Below are positions 1 through 11,995 of a DNA stretch of 64,000 nt, piece by piece. The notes below the pieces were generated by a model, which was not told where the DNA came from, did no database searches, and saw nothing but the letters and a program-made list of their open reading frames with translations. The stretch lies in the NCBI RefSeq assembly GCF_002994745.2, contig NC_037094.1, forward strand, positions 6,928,001-6,992,000, given 5' to 3'. The position numbers and the translations under genes are program-made. Numbering within the stretch: position 1 is the first letter of the stretch; each line of letters begins with the position of its first letter. The stretch is from Rosa chinensis. Lineage: Eukaryota > Streptophyta > Magnoliopsida > Rosales > Rosaceae.

Positions 1-870
1 TTGCTGGGCTATCGCGTGTGATAGCAGAAAATCTGGTCAGATTCCGGCTAGGCAAGAAGCGACTGAAGGCTAGTTTGGTGGGCCTTGCCGGAGAGACGGA
101 TTTCTGGATTCACCCATGTCGGGCTTGACTCAAACCGGATCTAAGACTTGGTGGAGGAGAATACACAGCGAGATCAGGGGATGATCACCTCCTCCATGAC
201 CTATTTCTACTGGTGACAGAAAACCGACGTGCAGATCAGGGGCTTACCTATTCGGGTTTGCGATTAGAACTGGCTGCTGCTGTCGATCTGATACGGAAGA
301 CAGTGGTCTCAAGGTATCGATCTGCGGGCTCACCAAAGGGGTCTGATACTCGTGAGCGTTGCATGACGGCGATGGTGGCAGCGAACATGACAAACGCTGG
401 TGATAGAAAGGCAGTGGGGCCCAGTTCTGGTTGGGTGCCAAAATCTGTTCAGGGGCCCATACAAGATTGGAAGCCCAAAGGGGGCTGGAGGCCCAATTGG
501 CTAAGGGCCTGGTTTTGGACTACAAGGTTGTGTCTGATTTCTTTAGGGTATCGTATTTGGGATCCTAGAGGGTGGATTCAAACAGCCTCGCTTATGTTTG
601 ACATAAGTGACATTGGCTTTCTTTTATGTTTCTATGCCTATACACTATGTATTAGATTATGTCATAGTTATAGGCTCATTTTAGATATATGAGCGATAAG
701 TTCGAATATAGTTGGTCTATCCTATGTACCACTGTGGCCCCTCCACGAATTTTTGTCCGATCATTATTATGTGTCAACGGATGGGTATGTAATGGCATTC
801 TTGGCATGCGATTATCAATGGATTTCCATTATCTCAAACAGTCAAAGATAATGAAATGTAATTACGTTTA
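1..870 (+). other. Possible non-LTR retroelement remnant, no gene recognised
   Basis: An open frame of 159 codons (213-692) is present but matches no family I know. The stretch 430-570 has repeated GGCCCAA-type words and a 'GGGTATCGTATTTGGGATCC'-like passage that resembles 19900-20120, inside the non-LTR element at 19281-20474. I therefore suspect a diverged relative of that element cut by the window edge. No poly(A) tail or target-site duplication was found. Confidence 0.3.
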
Positions 871-1069
871 ATCGGTACCAAAACATAGGCTTAAAATGAC
901 TAAATAAAATAAATAGACAAAAAAGATGCCTAAACATAGGCTTAAAATTAATCGGTGTCAAGAGCACTACCGTTGATCATGTCATCAACATGTTTTCCAT
1001 TGTCTACAAAAAAAAACAAAAAAACAGAGACGTTGAGCTTGTTATTTTCACTAACAGATTCTAGTTGGG

Positions 1070-1425
1070 AGGTAATCTGATGCTAGCGGAATTGAAAATC
1101 AGTGACAGGGTTAAAGTTCTGAACGCGCAAAATGCGTCCATTCATATCGTGCTCTTGGTAGAACAATGATTTTATGGTGAGCAAATCGATTAGCCAATGC
1201 TTGCCAAATCTCAAGTGGATTTTTCACCATAAGGCACTAATCTTTATGATGACGCAAGAAAATCACAGCCTTGGCGCGATCTTCCACAGATGTCTTATTG
1301 TCAAATTTGATAGCATCTCCAAGATTGTTAGCCATAAGGTGAATTTTGGCATCAAGAACCCAGCTCAAATAGTTCTTGCCAGAAATTTCAAGAGGATCAA
1401 AGTCCAATTTTGTCAGATGCGTCAT
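1070..1425 (-). pseudogene. Copia gag N-terminal fragment
   Basis: Translation from 1425 on the minus strand gives MTHLTKLDFDPLEISGKNYL and continues with copia Gag features: the YLSWVLDAKIHL block, then, after an in-frame stop near 1238, PLEIWQALANRF and PRARYEWTHF words. Gag forms the retroelement's virus-like particle in the cytoplasm. A stop after HHKD and further stops near 1130 make the copy dead, and it is truncated. Assignment rests on remembered plant copia Gag (UBN2-type) sequences. Confidence 0.7.
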
Positions 1426-1889
1426 CTTTCTACATAGAAAAAAAAACAAGATATATCAGGATCCATAAGTATTAGAACTATATGTTCTATGAACAATGAG
1501 AGAAAATTCATATACGAAACAGAGGTTTCGAAGTGTTCATAAATATGAACAATGGATCCCATAAGGAAAATACGAGAAAAACATTTGTGTGATGTCTGTA
1601 GAGCCATATGTCTAAGACTACTCGGTCAGCGGACTCGAGTCTTGACTATTGGAACATGTAGTTCTCAATATCGTATATGAAATATAAACTTTCAACAATT
1701 ATACATCAAATATCTAGAAATTACATGGTCGCATAAAAATAATTGATGTTCATCTAGGAGAGAAAGAAGAAAAACTCATAGATCATTAGCCTTGGTCATA
1801 TGCAACTATATTGCATCATAAGGCTTGCGGATCATCATAGAGTTCAAAGAAGAAGAAAAAAAAAAAAGAGCAAATGCGTGCTGATAACA

Positions 1890-2065
1890 TGTTATAAACT
1901 AAAAAATAAAATAGAGATAGAATAGAGAAACAGAATATAAGAGGAGGTAGAAGTGTGTGTTTCATTATCATTAGACCCCTTTATATAGGAGTAGTGTTTA
2001 CATCATAAGGATATAATTAATGAGTATTTACAGTGGACAACCACATATATATAATATTTACAACA
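1890..2065 (-). repeat. Copia 5' LTR, 176 bp
   Basis: Begins TGTTATAAAC and ends TTTACAACA on the plus strand, so it has TG...CA ends, and it abuts the primer-site-like motif at 1876-1889. It contains a CCTTTTATAT-type TATA region (near 1978-1990). No second LTR copy was seen in the window. Confidence 0.6.
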
Positions 2066-4099
2066 TCCTCAACTTTAATGATTTTTTAACGAAAGACTTA
2101 ACAACAGTATATTACTTGTAAAATAATGTTGAATGTGAGTGAGTTAAGTGATATTTTTGAAAAGTCAGTGAGTTAAGCATTGAACATGTCAAAACTCAGT
2201 GATTAGTAATGATATTTTTACCTTTATATTATGTAACTTTCCAGTTTTCACCAACTAGTACGAGAAAGATAACTTTGAGTAGCATAGGGTTTTGGAGGTG
2301 TGACTCTCATTCGTGGACACGTGAAAAATGATAGAAACTAAAGTCAAGTGCAATGAACATATCAGGACAACCTTGCGCATTACGCCAATGAACACTACGA
2401 TGATAGGGACCAAAAAAATGGTTACGTATATATTGTGCCCTCGAAGTGAGAGTGGTACCATCCCCGCAAAGAAATTTATTAGAATTCCATGTGGACGTTA
2501 ATCGCTAAAAGCCTAAAACCTACCTAGCACAACATGAGAAATATATTAGTTGTGGGGCTTGAACATGAGGTTTAGGGTTTAGGGAGTGAGTCAAAATTAA
2601 CCACAGCCAAATTTTTGTGTTTTTTTTTTTTTTGGCTTTTTTTTTCCTCTTTTATATTATATTTGATTTGATGAAAAATTATATCTAAATTTGAAAAGAA
2701 TCTGAAGAATAGTCAGAGTGTAATGTAAATAAATAAACGATCGAAGAGATAATCAAAATTATAATGATTTAAATTCTCCTATTTTTAATCATTCCATCAA
2801 TTATACGTGGGTTTAGGACATGATATTCTAGTCATACTGTCCAAAGAGTTGAGAGCTCTAGAAGACTAAGAGAGTTACAACGACCACCGACCTGGAATCT
2901 GCTCAGGGGCATGATATCCTCATATCCTTAAAAACTACGACATGACAGGGCCATTGAAAAGTCTTGCATGAATTATTGACTTAAAAAATCTAAAACCGAT
3001 TGTGGGTTTGATCAAGATTCCATTGATTTTTATAGGAGTTATCAGTGAACTTGGAGGGGTCTTGGAAAACTACGTAGTTATTGACCTCGACTATTTATGT
3101 AATACTATGTTAATTAACGATTGCATTAGGATTATGGGGAGCGACTTATTTAGTGCACTGGGTTCAATGGGTTAATTAGTCTTAGGATCATTAGTATGTT
3201 AATTAGTCGGGTGAACATTTAACCAACATAAGTTTTTTTTTTTTTTTTTTGTGGTTCTTGTTGGACATCTAAATTTACTATTTGGACATCTCATATTTTG
3301 TACACCTCTAATATACTTTTTAGAATATTTGAAATGGTAGACCTCCTTATGTTTACTAAAACACATTTGAACATGAAATACAACAATCGGTTACTCTACT
3401 TAATTTGTATATGTATCTTCAAACGAGAAGAATGAATCAAAACACATGATATTACTCTCTTATGAGTATGTCTCTCCTCCACCAAAATTAATAGAGGGAT
3501 TGATTCTTAATCTTGAAATGTTATTGGAAATTTGGAATCCCTTTGAATTTGCTAAAAGAAGTATTTCAATGGTTTTTGGTTGGAAGATCAAGTAATAACT
3601 ATATCATAGTATTTAATGAATTTAGTTTAAAAAAATTTCAAATAAGATTGTTTTGGATTTACTTTTGTATTAAATGATAATTATTATTTTTAGTTAATTG
3701 TTTTAAGTAAATTATAAAACTACATGGGCAATATAAGAAAATTTTGGAAAAAAAAATTAATTGAATGTTATATTTAGGGAGATAAGAAGAGTTTTTTTTT
3801 TTCGTTTTTTTTTCTCTCTTTGTCCTTATTTGTCTTTTCATATGACTTGACAAAATCTATTAATAATTGAAAAAAGTTGAAGGTCCAAATATCAAATTTA
3901 GAAGTTCAACTAGAGCCACCCTTCTTTTTTTCTGGTTGAAAGAATAAAACATAAGATTGGCGTGCTCTATAAACAGTGAGGCCTTCCTCTCAATTTATAA
4001 TGAGGGAGAAAGAGACGGAGATAGAAAATACACAAGCACTAGAAAAAACAAAACACAAGCAAGCACGAGTGTTCATATTATAGATCTCACATAAAAAAA
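2066..4099. other. AT-rich spacer, no gene seen
   Basis: I see only short chance reading frames, poly(T) runs near 2620 and 3233 and AT-rich sequence. No domain, splice-bounded exon or repeat boundary could be supported. Confidence 0.6.
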
Positions 4100-4203
4100 C
4101 GAGGACCTAGTTGTCTATGAGTTTATAAGGATTTGAGTCATTTCATTAATTACCAATTGATTTTGGATGTGAAGCTCATATTACTTTATCATGGTATCAG
4201 AGT
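4100..4203 (+). mobile_element. LTR end plus copia-type primer site, fragment
   Basis: The piece contains CTATGAGTTTATAAGG, CCAATTGATTTTGGATGTGA and TTACTTTATCA, followed at once by TGGTATCAGAG (4192-4202), the initiator-Met primer-binding site used by many plant copia and TRIM elements. It is a diverged, plus-strand relative of the TRIM LTR found at 7424-8460 and 15080-15200. No second LTR was found. GCTCTGATACCACTT-type words at 4349-4372 may be another such junction in reverse. Confidence 0.55.
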
Positions 4204-5300
4204 GGGTCATCCCTCTTGTGCATGCCTCGTGGCCACATGAGCTCTCTGTCACCCAATATAAGTTATCGACGTGTATAACTTAAACCCTATGAATATAAGA
4301 ATTGGGTCACTCAATCTATTGTCTTATGTTGGAAGCTCTAATACCACTTGTTGGGAGCTCTGATACCACTTTGTTGGATATAAAAAGAACCATAAGGACA
4401 ATTCTTAGGTTCGCTCCTGAGGTGAATGAGCATATTCAACCTTTATTACGATTAATGCATTTTAATTTTATGATTTTTCTAATCCAACTATTCATGTTGC
4501 CTAACATCATACAAAGATTAGCTCTGTAAAAAATCAATCAAATTGAAGATCTTTTATTTATTCATTTTTATGAAATACATGGACGGTTCATCATAATAGT
4601 AGTAAATGTTGTTAGAACCATCCATTTGTTTGATTCAATTAGACAATTAAACGATTTTTTATTCGATTGATTTTTTACAGAAATGATATTTAAAGGCTAA
4701 TTTAAGATATGGACTGTTGAATGATAAATTTATTAAGTAAAAGTATGTTAATCGACAATAGAGGTGAAAATATCGAAAACCTTATTTTGGGTAGGGAGAT
4801 ATGGTGCATGAATGAATGACACACAATATGGGAGGTATACAGTTCAAAGACACGTACGGAGCTCCTAGTGAGAGATATGAAAGATAATCTCAAAATACCT
4901 TATAATAAAGTTATTTCGATAATACTTCTACAAAATATTTATCTAGACATCATACTTCTATAAAATATTTCTCTACACATCTTACTCAATTGGACTAGCC
5001 TATTTAGATAGGCGTAAACAAAAGACAATGTCAGAAGTATGACGATTACAACAGACAGAAGTATTGGACCGTTTACAATGTCTGATACCACTTAAACATG
5101 ACTTTTTAATGTGTGAATCGCAAATTACTTTATCAACGAGAACATGGTAATGACAAATCCAAAGTGTTTCCAGAAAATATGCGAGTAGATTGCCCAAGAA
5201 CAGAACATAAGAGCAGCAATCGTAAACCCTAAGCCGAAACACAGCCCACATTCAGCGAATCTACTGTTGCGTGTTTATCACGAGGTAAAATGAGTCTTAT
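4204..5300. other. Intergenic spacer upstream of the bHLH gene
   Basis: Only short chance reading frames are present. 4540-4690 contains two near-complementary stretches (AAAAAATCAATCAAATTGAA and a counterpart near 4650), suggesting an old small inverted repeat. The final few hundred bases probably serve as promoter of the gene at 5501. Confidence 0.4.
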
Positions 5301-5304
5301 TCAC

Positions 5305-5314
5305 AACACGTGGC
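5305..5314 (+). promoter_or_regulatory. G-box (CACGTG) in the bHLH gene promoter
   Basis: AACACGTGGC lies about 190 bp before the start codon. CACGTG is the core site bound by MYC2-type bHLH proteins, so self- or cross-regulation by the MYC family is possible. Function is inferred from position and motif only. Confidence 0.4.
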
Positions 5315-5500
5315 ACAACTATAGTACAACGTACTGTGACTGAGATAGCTCATATTATAGGTAGCCTTTTCAATTCCCAGAATCAAAATCACACCCGGCT
5401 CATCATCTTCCTCTGCCTCACATATCCTTTGTCTCTCTTCTGCTATTCATAGTGAGTTTCTTTGTTAGCTTGTTTTTTTTCCAACAAATTAGCTTGGGCC

Positions 5501-7212
5501 ATGGAAGAGATTAATATTATTCCGTCCTGTTCTCCACCCTATAGTATTTGTCAAGAAACCTCTGTAAACACACTTCAACAACGCCTCCAGTTGATAGTTC
5601 AAAATCGGCCGGAATTTTGGGTCTACTCTATTTTCTGGCAAGCCACGAAAGACCGCAACGGCGGTGTTTCGTTGTCATGGGCCGGTGGCCATTTCAGAGG
5701 CATCCGAGACTTCTCATCCAAGAAGTTGGATAACAATTACCAGCTCAAATTTGGGTTGGATCTGGAGAGGCCGAAGAAGGTGATCAACCGACAAGTCGAA
5801 GCTCTGTTCCAGGAAGACATGGACATGGAGAGACTGGTGGACATTAATGGAGATGTGACTGATTCGGAGTGGTTTTACTTCTACACCCTTTCTTTGACAC
5901 AGTCCTTTGCTGCAGGCCATGGGAGTAACAATATTCTTGGCCGTTCATTTTCTTCCGGCGCGTTTGTGTGGTTGGCAGGAGATCAGGAGCTTCAGTTGTA
6001 TGAGTGTGAGAGAGTTAAGGAGGCTCGCATGTCTGGAATTCAAACACTTGTTTGTATTCCAACTCCCTATGGGGTGATTGAACTTGCTTCTTTGGAAGTG
6101 ATTAAAAAAGATTGGGGTTTTGTGCAGAACTCAAAGTCAATTTTTGGATCCGACATAATCACAGCCAGCGGCAGCGTCTCAAATTCAAAGCAGGATCATG
6201 TTCATGTTCCTCAGCTGCAAAACTCTATGTTTCCACGATCAGATCAAAAGGAGTGGACGACACAAGGTGATTAATCAAAATTTATATTTCTAACATAATA
6301 TACATTGGCCGGTGATTTCATCTCTGAAAATGCTATGTTTTTCTATCTTTCTATACGTATTTTTCAATCACTTTTTCTCTTTTATATATTGTCACCTTAA
6401 ATTTCTTTAGTATGCGTTTTTTCATTCATAATTATATATCTTGCGGCTCTCATTAATTTTTGTTGATTTGTTTAAATGTCTTTAGTATGTGTTTTTTCAT
6501 TCATAATTATATATCTTGCGACTCTCATTAGTTTTTGTTGATTTGTATACTTACTTTCACCATGTCTATAGAAGGTGGTAGGAAAGAAAATGTCAACTTA
6601 AGTGGATCATCATCTGACTCCGGGCCTTCCGAGAATACATCAAACACTCGATTGAGAAAAAGAGGAAGATCAGACAAAGGCGAGCGAGATTCACCAATAA
6701 ACCATGTGGAGGCCGAGAGACAACGACGGGAAAAGCTTAATCACCGATTCTATGCCCTCCGATCCGTCGTTCCTAATGTATCGAAGATGGATAAAGCTTC
6801 TTTACTCTCTGATGCAGTTGTATACATCAATAATCTTAAGACAAAGATTGAGGAGTTGGAAGCAAAAATTCAAGCACAACCCAAGAAACCCAAACCAAGT
6901 ATCATGAGTGACAATACTCTTGACTACAGTCAAGTCACGAGCTCCTTAACTTATAGAGCCGCTGCTGCTACAGAGGTGGATGTGAAGATTGTAGGCTCCG
7001 AAGCCATGATTCGAGTCCGATGTCCAGATAATAAGGACTATCCAAATGCTAGATTGATGAATGCACTCAAACACCTTGAATTACAAATTCATCATGCAAG
7101 CATATCAAGTGTGAACGACTTCATGCTTCAAGATGTTGTGGCAAGAGTTCCTGATGGATTCACAAGCGAGGAGGCTATGAGAACTGCTATTATAAATAGA
7201 TTTTCCAACTAG
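5501..7212 (+). CDS. MYC2-type bHLH transcription factor (bHLH-MYC_N + bHLH)
   Basis: Predicted CDS is join(5501..6266, 6572..7212), 468 aa. The start at 5501 sits in a GCCATGG context and opens directly into the MYC N-terminal domain (about residues 25-205, from LQQRLQ through the [20 protein letters not shown] block that contacts JAZ and Mediator in this family). The bHLH lies at about 299-346 ([14 protein letters not shown]; the His/Glu/Arg trio for G-box contact is intact, followed by [20 protein letters not shown]), and an ACT-like C-terminal domain at about 390-465. Known members act in the nucleus in jasmonate responses. The intron (6267-6571, GT...AG) splits a Glu codon and keeps frame. 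The protein is shorter than MYC2 and closer in length to Arabidopsis bHLH14, because the linker between the two domains is short. It is the only apparently intact host gene here. Confidence 0.9.
6396..6545 (+). repeat. 75-bp tandem duplication inside the bHLH intron
   Basis: Two adjacent copies with a 75-base offset (about 6396-6470 and 6471-6545) share TTTAGTATG(C/T)GTTTTTTC, ATTCATAATTATATATCTTG and TTTTTGTTGATTTGT. They differ at only a few bases, so the duplication is fairly recent. It makes up about half of the 305-bp intron and ends just before the 3' splice site. Confidence 0.85.
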
Positions 7213-7401
7213 TCTCCCTTGCTGGCTCATGTAGATTGATCACAATAAACTTCTTGTGGGATTTATCTCACTGTTCTTGTTCGGTAGTGGTACTTCGTTG
7301 CTCAAAGTTTAAGACGACTTAAGTTTAATAATTAGCATCCGTACGTTTGTTTGTACTTTAAAAAAAAAAAATTATTATAACTAAAAGTATTATAAAGAAA
7401 A

Positions 7402-7423
7402 CCACTAGGATAATGGGGTGGCA
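7402..7423 (+). mobile_element. SINE, 5' end (left part of a split element)
   Basis: The 22 bases between the left target-site duplication and the TRIM end in GGGGTGGCA. Joined across the TRIM to 15201 they read TGGCA-GTAGAAGG, a plausible tRNA-like box A. Identification depends on the right part and the shared flanking duplication. Confidence 0.5.
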
Positions 7424-7491
7424 TCATAAAGTAATATAGAGTTCACATCCAAAACTAATTGGCAATGGATGGAGTGGCACAAACCCCCTTA

Positions 7492-8402
7492 GACCATCTC
7501 CAATGGAGTGGTCATTTGCCACATGGAATGCTCAACGGTAAGAAATGAAAGAGGAATTCACTCCAACAGAGATGTCAAATCCTACGTGGATTTGACATTT
7601 CAATTCTTACTGTCAAATTTGACAGGCTCAACCTCTTCTGTCTTTTCTTTTTTTATTCCTTCTATCTCCTTCTCTCTCGTCACTCTCCCTTTCTTCTTAC
7701 CCAGAAGAAGGCCAGAACCATACCCAGAACCAAATTAGAGAAAACTTCCAGAGTGATAGCAGCCTTTAAATGCAATGACCACTTGCAATCCCAATACTTT
7801 ACAGTGACAAATTATAACAAACACAATAAGCTCCTTGTTCTTAGAAAACCCATGCCAAATCCAATTTCCCCAATCTCAATAAGCTTCTTATCCTGTACAA
7901 CACATTTGAGTTTCGAAAAACCCATTTCTCCAATTGCAACAAATCCAGTTTATTGCAATGACCAGTTTGCAAGAAACCCAGTTTTCAATCTCACCTATAT
8001 CACCCGATCAGTCACCCAGACGCCACCATCACCTCAAGCGCAGACACCAGCAACGACGAAGGAGGAAGAGGAGGAGGAAGCACTGATCTTTCTGGGCATA
8101 TGATTTCTCGTGAAAGAACCAAAAACAAAATCTAGAAGGAGCGGATGGTTAAGGAATTAATAAGGAGAAGTGGTGAAAGAGATGAAGAACCAGAAGGAGA
8201 AGAAGTTGAGAAGGAAGATGAGAGAAGAAAGAGATAAAAGGAAGTGAATTATTTGTAGATAAAATAATTTTAAAAAGAAATAAAATATTAATATTATTTG
8301 ACACATCTATTGGAGAAGGAGTTGAACAAAAATAACATTGCCACATCATTCTTCAAATTCAATTTTAACACACTCCAATTGACTATACCATTGGAGATGC
8401 TC
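7492..8402. mobile_element. PIF/Harbinger-type non-autonomous element, 911 bp
   Basis: Terminal inverted repeats GACCATCTCCAATGG (left) and GAGCATCTCCAATGG (right, reverse strand) are flanked by TTA on both sides (7489-7491, 8403-8405), the hallmark target duplication of this superfamily. It lies inside the 3' LTR of the TRIM. The interior has GA-rich stretches and no transposase. Small open frames (7508-7738, 7753-8103) look like chance. Confidence 0.8.
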
Positions 8403-8589
8403 TTATAAACTCATAGGCAATGTTCTATTTTTCTCATGTGTGATGTATATATTCTCAACACGCCTCCGCACGTGTGGCGAATTTTCAAGCCATACACGTG
8501 GACAACTTTTGGGTGACGTGGAGCCCGTGTGGCCGTTTGACATGCACACGTGGATAACCTGGCTCTGATACCACTACTAGGATTTTTGC

Positions 8590-9300
8590 CTTAGACATCG
8601 GCCAGAAACCGATGTTAAAAAAAATTCATCCGATGTCTTAGTGGGTGATGTTAAAGATCACGAACAAAAAGACATCGGTCAAAAACCGATGTCCAGTTCA
8701 ACAATAGACAACGAATAAGCTTATGGAACCGATGTAAAACCGTTATTACGATGACATATTAGTGTGTTTAGATATTGTTAAATCTTCATATTTTGGCATT
8801 TAATGCTTAATGAAGTATAGGTCCAATAGCAGAAGTATTCATTTTAACATCGTTACTCATATTAGAAACGATGTTTTATATGGTATTAGACATCGGATTC
8901 TTTTCGTTTTGCATGTCGTTTGTGAGGTTCACGCATATTTTCCATATATCCTACTATTTAAGATTCAATCTACATTTCTTAGTATTGTATGAATGATGTG
9001 CAATATTATAATAAACATCGTTTCCTTTTATAAAGTGATGTCCATTTTACTATATTACACCAGGTTTTAGGTTAACAACGATGTCCATAATAATATTAGA
9101 CATCGTTTCCCAAATTGTAAATCGATGTCCCACTTTGATTCTAGACATCGTTTTCCAAATTGTAAATCGATGTCCATATTGATGTTATACATCATTTTTC
9201 AAATTGTAAATCGATATCCATATTGATACTAGACATCGTTCCCTGTAGTTTACATCGACGTCCATTAGTTTTTTTAACATCGCTTCTTAAATATGGGGCA
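8590..9300. repeat. CACTA-1 left subterminal repeat region
   Basis: Short motifs such as GACATCGG, CCGATGT and AGACATCGTTTCCCAAATTG recur in both orientations; the last motif, with TGTAAATCGATGTCC, repeats about every 55 bp around 9095-9240. The right counterpart lies at 14930-15074. In CACTA elements such repeats are transposase-binding sites. Confidence 0.6.
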
Positions 9301-9722
9301 TATATTGCATTAATTCAAGCAATCTAATTATACACAATCTTAAAGCATCAGTCAGTGAACAGATTTTGGACATACAAACCACTCCAAAATCAAATCAATA
9401 CATCTTATTTCCTTAAGTACATCAAAAATTGAGTAAAACTACAACCTTTCTTGAAACATCAAGTATCCAGATTGCTTCACGATTTAGATAAGTGAGAGCC
9501 AGAGTGTAACAAATGTTGAATAAGAGCATGTATCCAGCCAATGCTCATGCGCCAATCCAATACCAATATGCATGCGTACGAAATCCATGAGATTTCAGAA
9601 TTTCAACTCCTAATGATTCGTTTGAGTTTGGAAGAACCTTTAACAGTAATAGATCAAAATCAGAGAATTACTTAGAGATGAACAACTACAAAATGTTTGA
9701 AATGGCTCAATGAAGGACTTAC

Positions 9723-11990
9723 TGATAGGAGCATTTTAATGCGACGTTTTAACTGTATTTCCCTACATTTCTTGCGTTATTTCCTGAATAAAACTCTGTT
9801 TAGGAAAGTTTTCCATTCTTCGAATGGGAAAGTTCCTAATTGTAGAAAGTTTCCGTTTTGTAGTTTCTATTTTCCATTTTTAGAAAGTTTCCATTTTCAG
9901 TTTAGGAAAGTTGCCATTTTTCATTTTAGGAAAGTTTCTATTTTTCTTATTAGTTTCTATTTTCAGGATCTCCGAGCTAAAAAGTGGAAATGAACTCATA
10001 AATGGAAAGAGGAGCTTGCGAACACCAAGGGGAGCAAAAATGAGGAACAATGAGCCACAGAAATGAGCAGAAATGAAGAAAAGAAGTTTTCCTGCTTCAA
10101 CTAGGAAACCCTGCGAAAAGGAGGAAAGCTTACCAATGAAGTTTCCAACGTTATTATGAGAAAGAAATGGAAAAATGAAGTGTTATGACGTTGGAAGGTG
10201 ACAAGGCTTGAATGAGAAGCAACAAGGCCCAAGAACTCTCAAGAATGAAGTGGATTTTCGGCAAATGGATCAAAGGCCCACAAAAGCCCATGCAATTAGG
10301 GTTTGTGACGCAATGAAGAAACCCTAGAGATGTTTGCCGTCCAAAGTCAAGAGAGAAACAAGGAGATGGCGTAAAAAATCAGAAAATATAAAGAAGATTT
10401 CGATGGAGATTTTCTAGGGCTATTTTTATGGAAAGAAATATTGTTGGAGGAATAATTTGGTGTGATTGCCAACGTGAAAATCAGAAATAATCAAGGAGAT
10501 GACGTCAAGAGAGATTCAAGGGAGATATTTATGGAAGGAAAATATGTGTGCACGAAGGAAAAGCTAAAAAGGCGTCTAGATTCATCCCTAAATTCCCTAA
10601 AGGAATGTTGGCCGAGATTCATGAAGAAAATCAGAATAATTTCAAGGAAATTCAGAAATTAAATATTAGGGAGGTAATTTAGAGAATTTTGATTGGTGGG
10701 AACACATCACAAGGCTTACTTGGCATTCTATGATTGGTTGGACCACATCACAAGCTTACTTGGCGAATTATCATTGGTTGAAGCTATGTGGAAAATTCTG
10801 ATTGCTTTGTGAACCCTAGCCGTGCTCCTATATATACTCCCCTCTTTGACGTTGAGAAGGGTCCCCCTCCTTTGTGTTTTACACTTTAGAAAAAAAATCA
10901 GAAAACTCTCTCTAGCATAGCCGTGAGTTCCTCCACCCTCTAGAGCAAGCCACGAGTTCAAGCAAGGCCAAGGGAGAAGAAGAATTGCCGTGAGCATCAT
11001 CCTCCATCACCATCCTTGAAGCTTGCTTTCGAGATTCAAGAGACCACCACATCAATCGTTCATCACCATCTCCATCTCACGGTGTAATCCGATTCTCCTT
11101 TGTAACTTTTGCTTTGATTTCGTTGGTTTTGTTCTAGTTGACATATATGTATGAACAAATATTAATTTCTGGAATTTTTATGATTAATTGAGAATTTTCA
11201 GATTCATATTATTGTTCTTCAAGAGTTGCTTATGTGGGTTTGTTTAATTAAATTTGCGTTATAGATATCCTTTGTGTATTAATCTTATTTGGGTCGACAC
11301 TTATAGGATTTATGCATGATTGTTGCTAGGTTTAAGAACATGAAATCGACTTTTCGTTTTGTGTAAACTTGAATCAAAGTAGTAAAGGTTTTGTACAAAG
11401 ATCGAATTTAATTAAAGAGAATTGCAATTAGGTGGACTTTTCCATACTAAGTTGTACACTTGAGTTGATAGCCTTTCTCTATGTGTAATGCGTTGAACAT
11501 GTTATGATTGACTAGCTTTCTAGGGCTTGAATGCATGTTTGATAGGATTAGTCTTTGTGCTTCCACTTAGATTAATTAGCATTGAAAAGTAAAATATGGG
11601 AAATCGTTTGCTTTTAACGTTTCACATGATCAACTCCTTTCTCATGACTTAGATGAACAATATTAGGGTTTGAATCAATTTTAATCATATGTTTCGGTTT
11701 TTGACCTTTGTTCTCTCATTCCATTTGTGTTTTTATGTTTTTGCATTTTAATTGTTTTGTTAACTTAGTTTTATTTTCGAAAAACCAAAAACAAAATCCC
11801 CCCTTTTTCGTAAATAATGTTTATACTTGTGAATATCTTTGTGAATATTATACTTTGTTGTAATTTTAATTGTTTAACTGTTTGACAATGACAGGTGTAC
11901 CCTCAATCCCCGGAATAGAACGATCCCTATTTGCTTATACTACTAACGATATTTCAGGGTTAAATTGTGTGCTTGCTAAAGGCGACACCA
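9723..11990 (+). mobile_element. Ty3-gypsy-type solo LTR, 2,268 bp, in CACTA-1
   Basis: Starts TGATAGGAGCATTTTAAT and ends GGCGACACCA, flanked by CTTAC on both sides (9718-9722, 11991-11995). It is the same family as the LTR at 61004-63126; the right half is closely similar (for example CCTCAATCCCCGGAATAGAA and GTAGTAAAGGTTTTGT words in both). Only one LTR remains, so recombination between LTRs probably removed the body. Confidence 0.85.
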
Positions 11991-11995
11991 CTTAC

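Larger units (their letters stand above)
1070..2065 (-). mobile_element. Ty1-copia 5' fragment (LTR, leader, start of gag)
   Basis: Read on the minus strand this is the 5' end of a copia retrotransposon: an LTR (2065 down to 1890), then a TGTTATCAGCACGC motif directly after the LTR at the primer-binding position, a leader, and the first part of gag from about 1425. The copy stops near 1070, so most of gag and all of pol are missing. The same ATCAGCACGC word follows the 5' LTR of the 13-kb copia element at 41850-55020, suggesting related lineages. Confidence 0.7.

Noticed and set aside
213..692. 159-codon open frame at the window start
   Set aside because: No recognised domain, unusual composition (Trp-rich end) and similarity of part of it to a non-LTR element; not called as a gene.
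7508..8103. Open frames of 76 and 116 codons
   Set aside because: They lie inside the Harbinger-type element, have low-complexity Ser/Pro/Glu composition and no family match.
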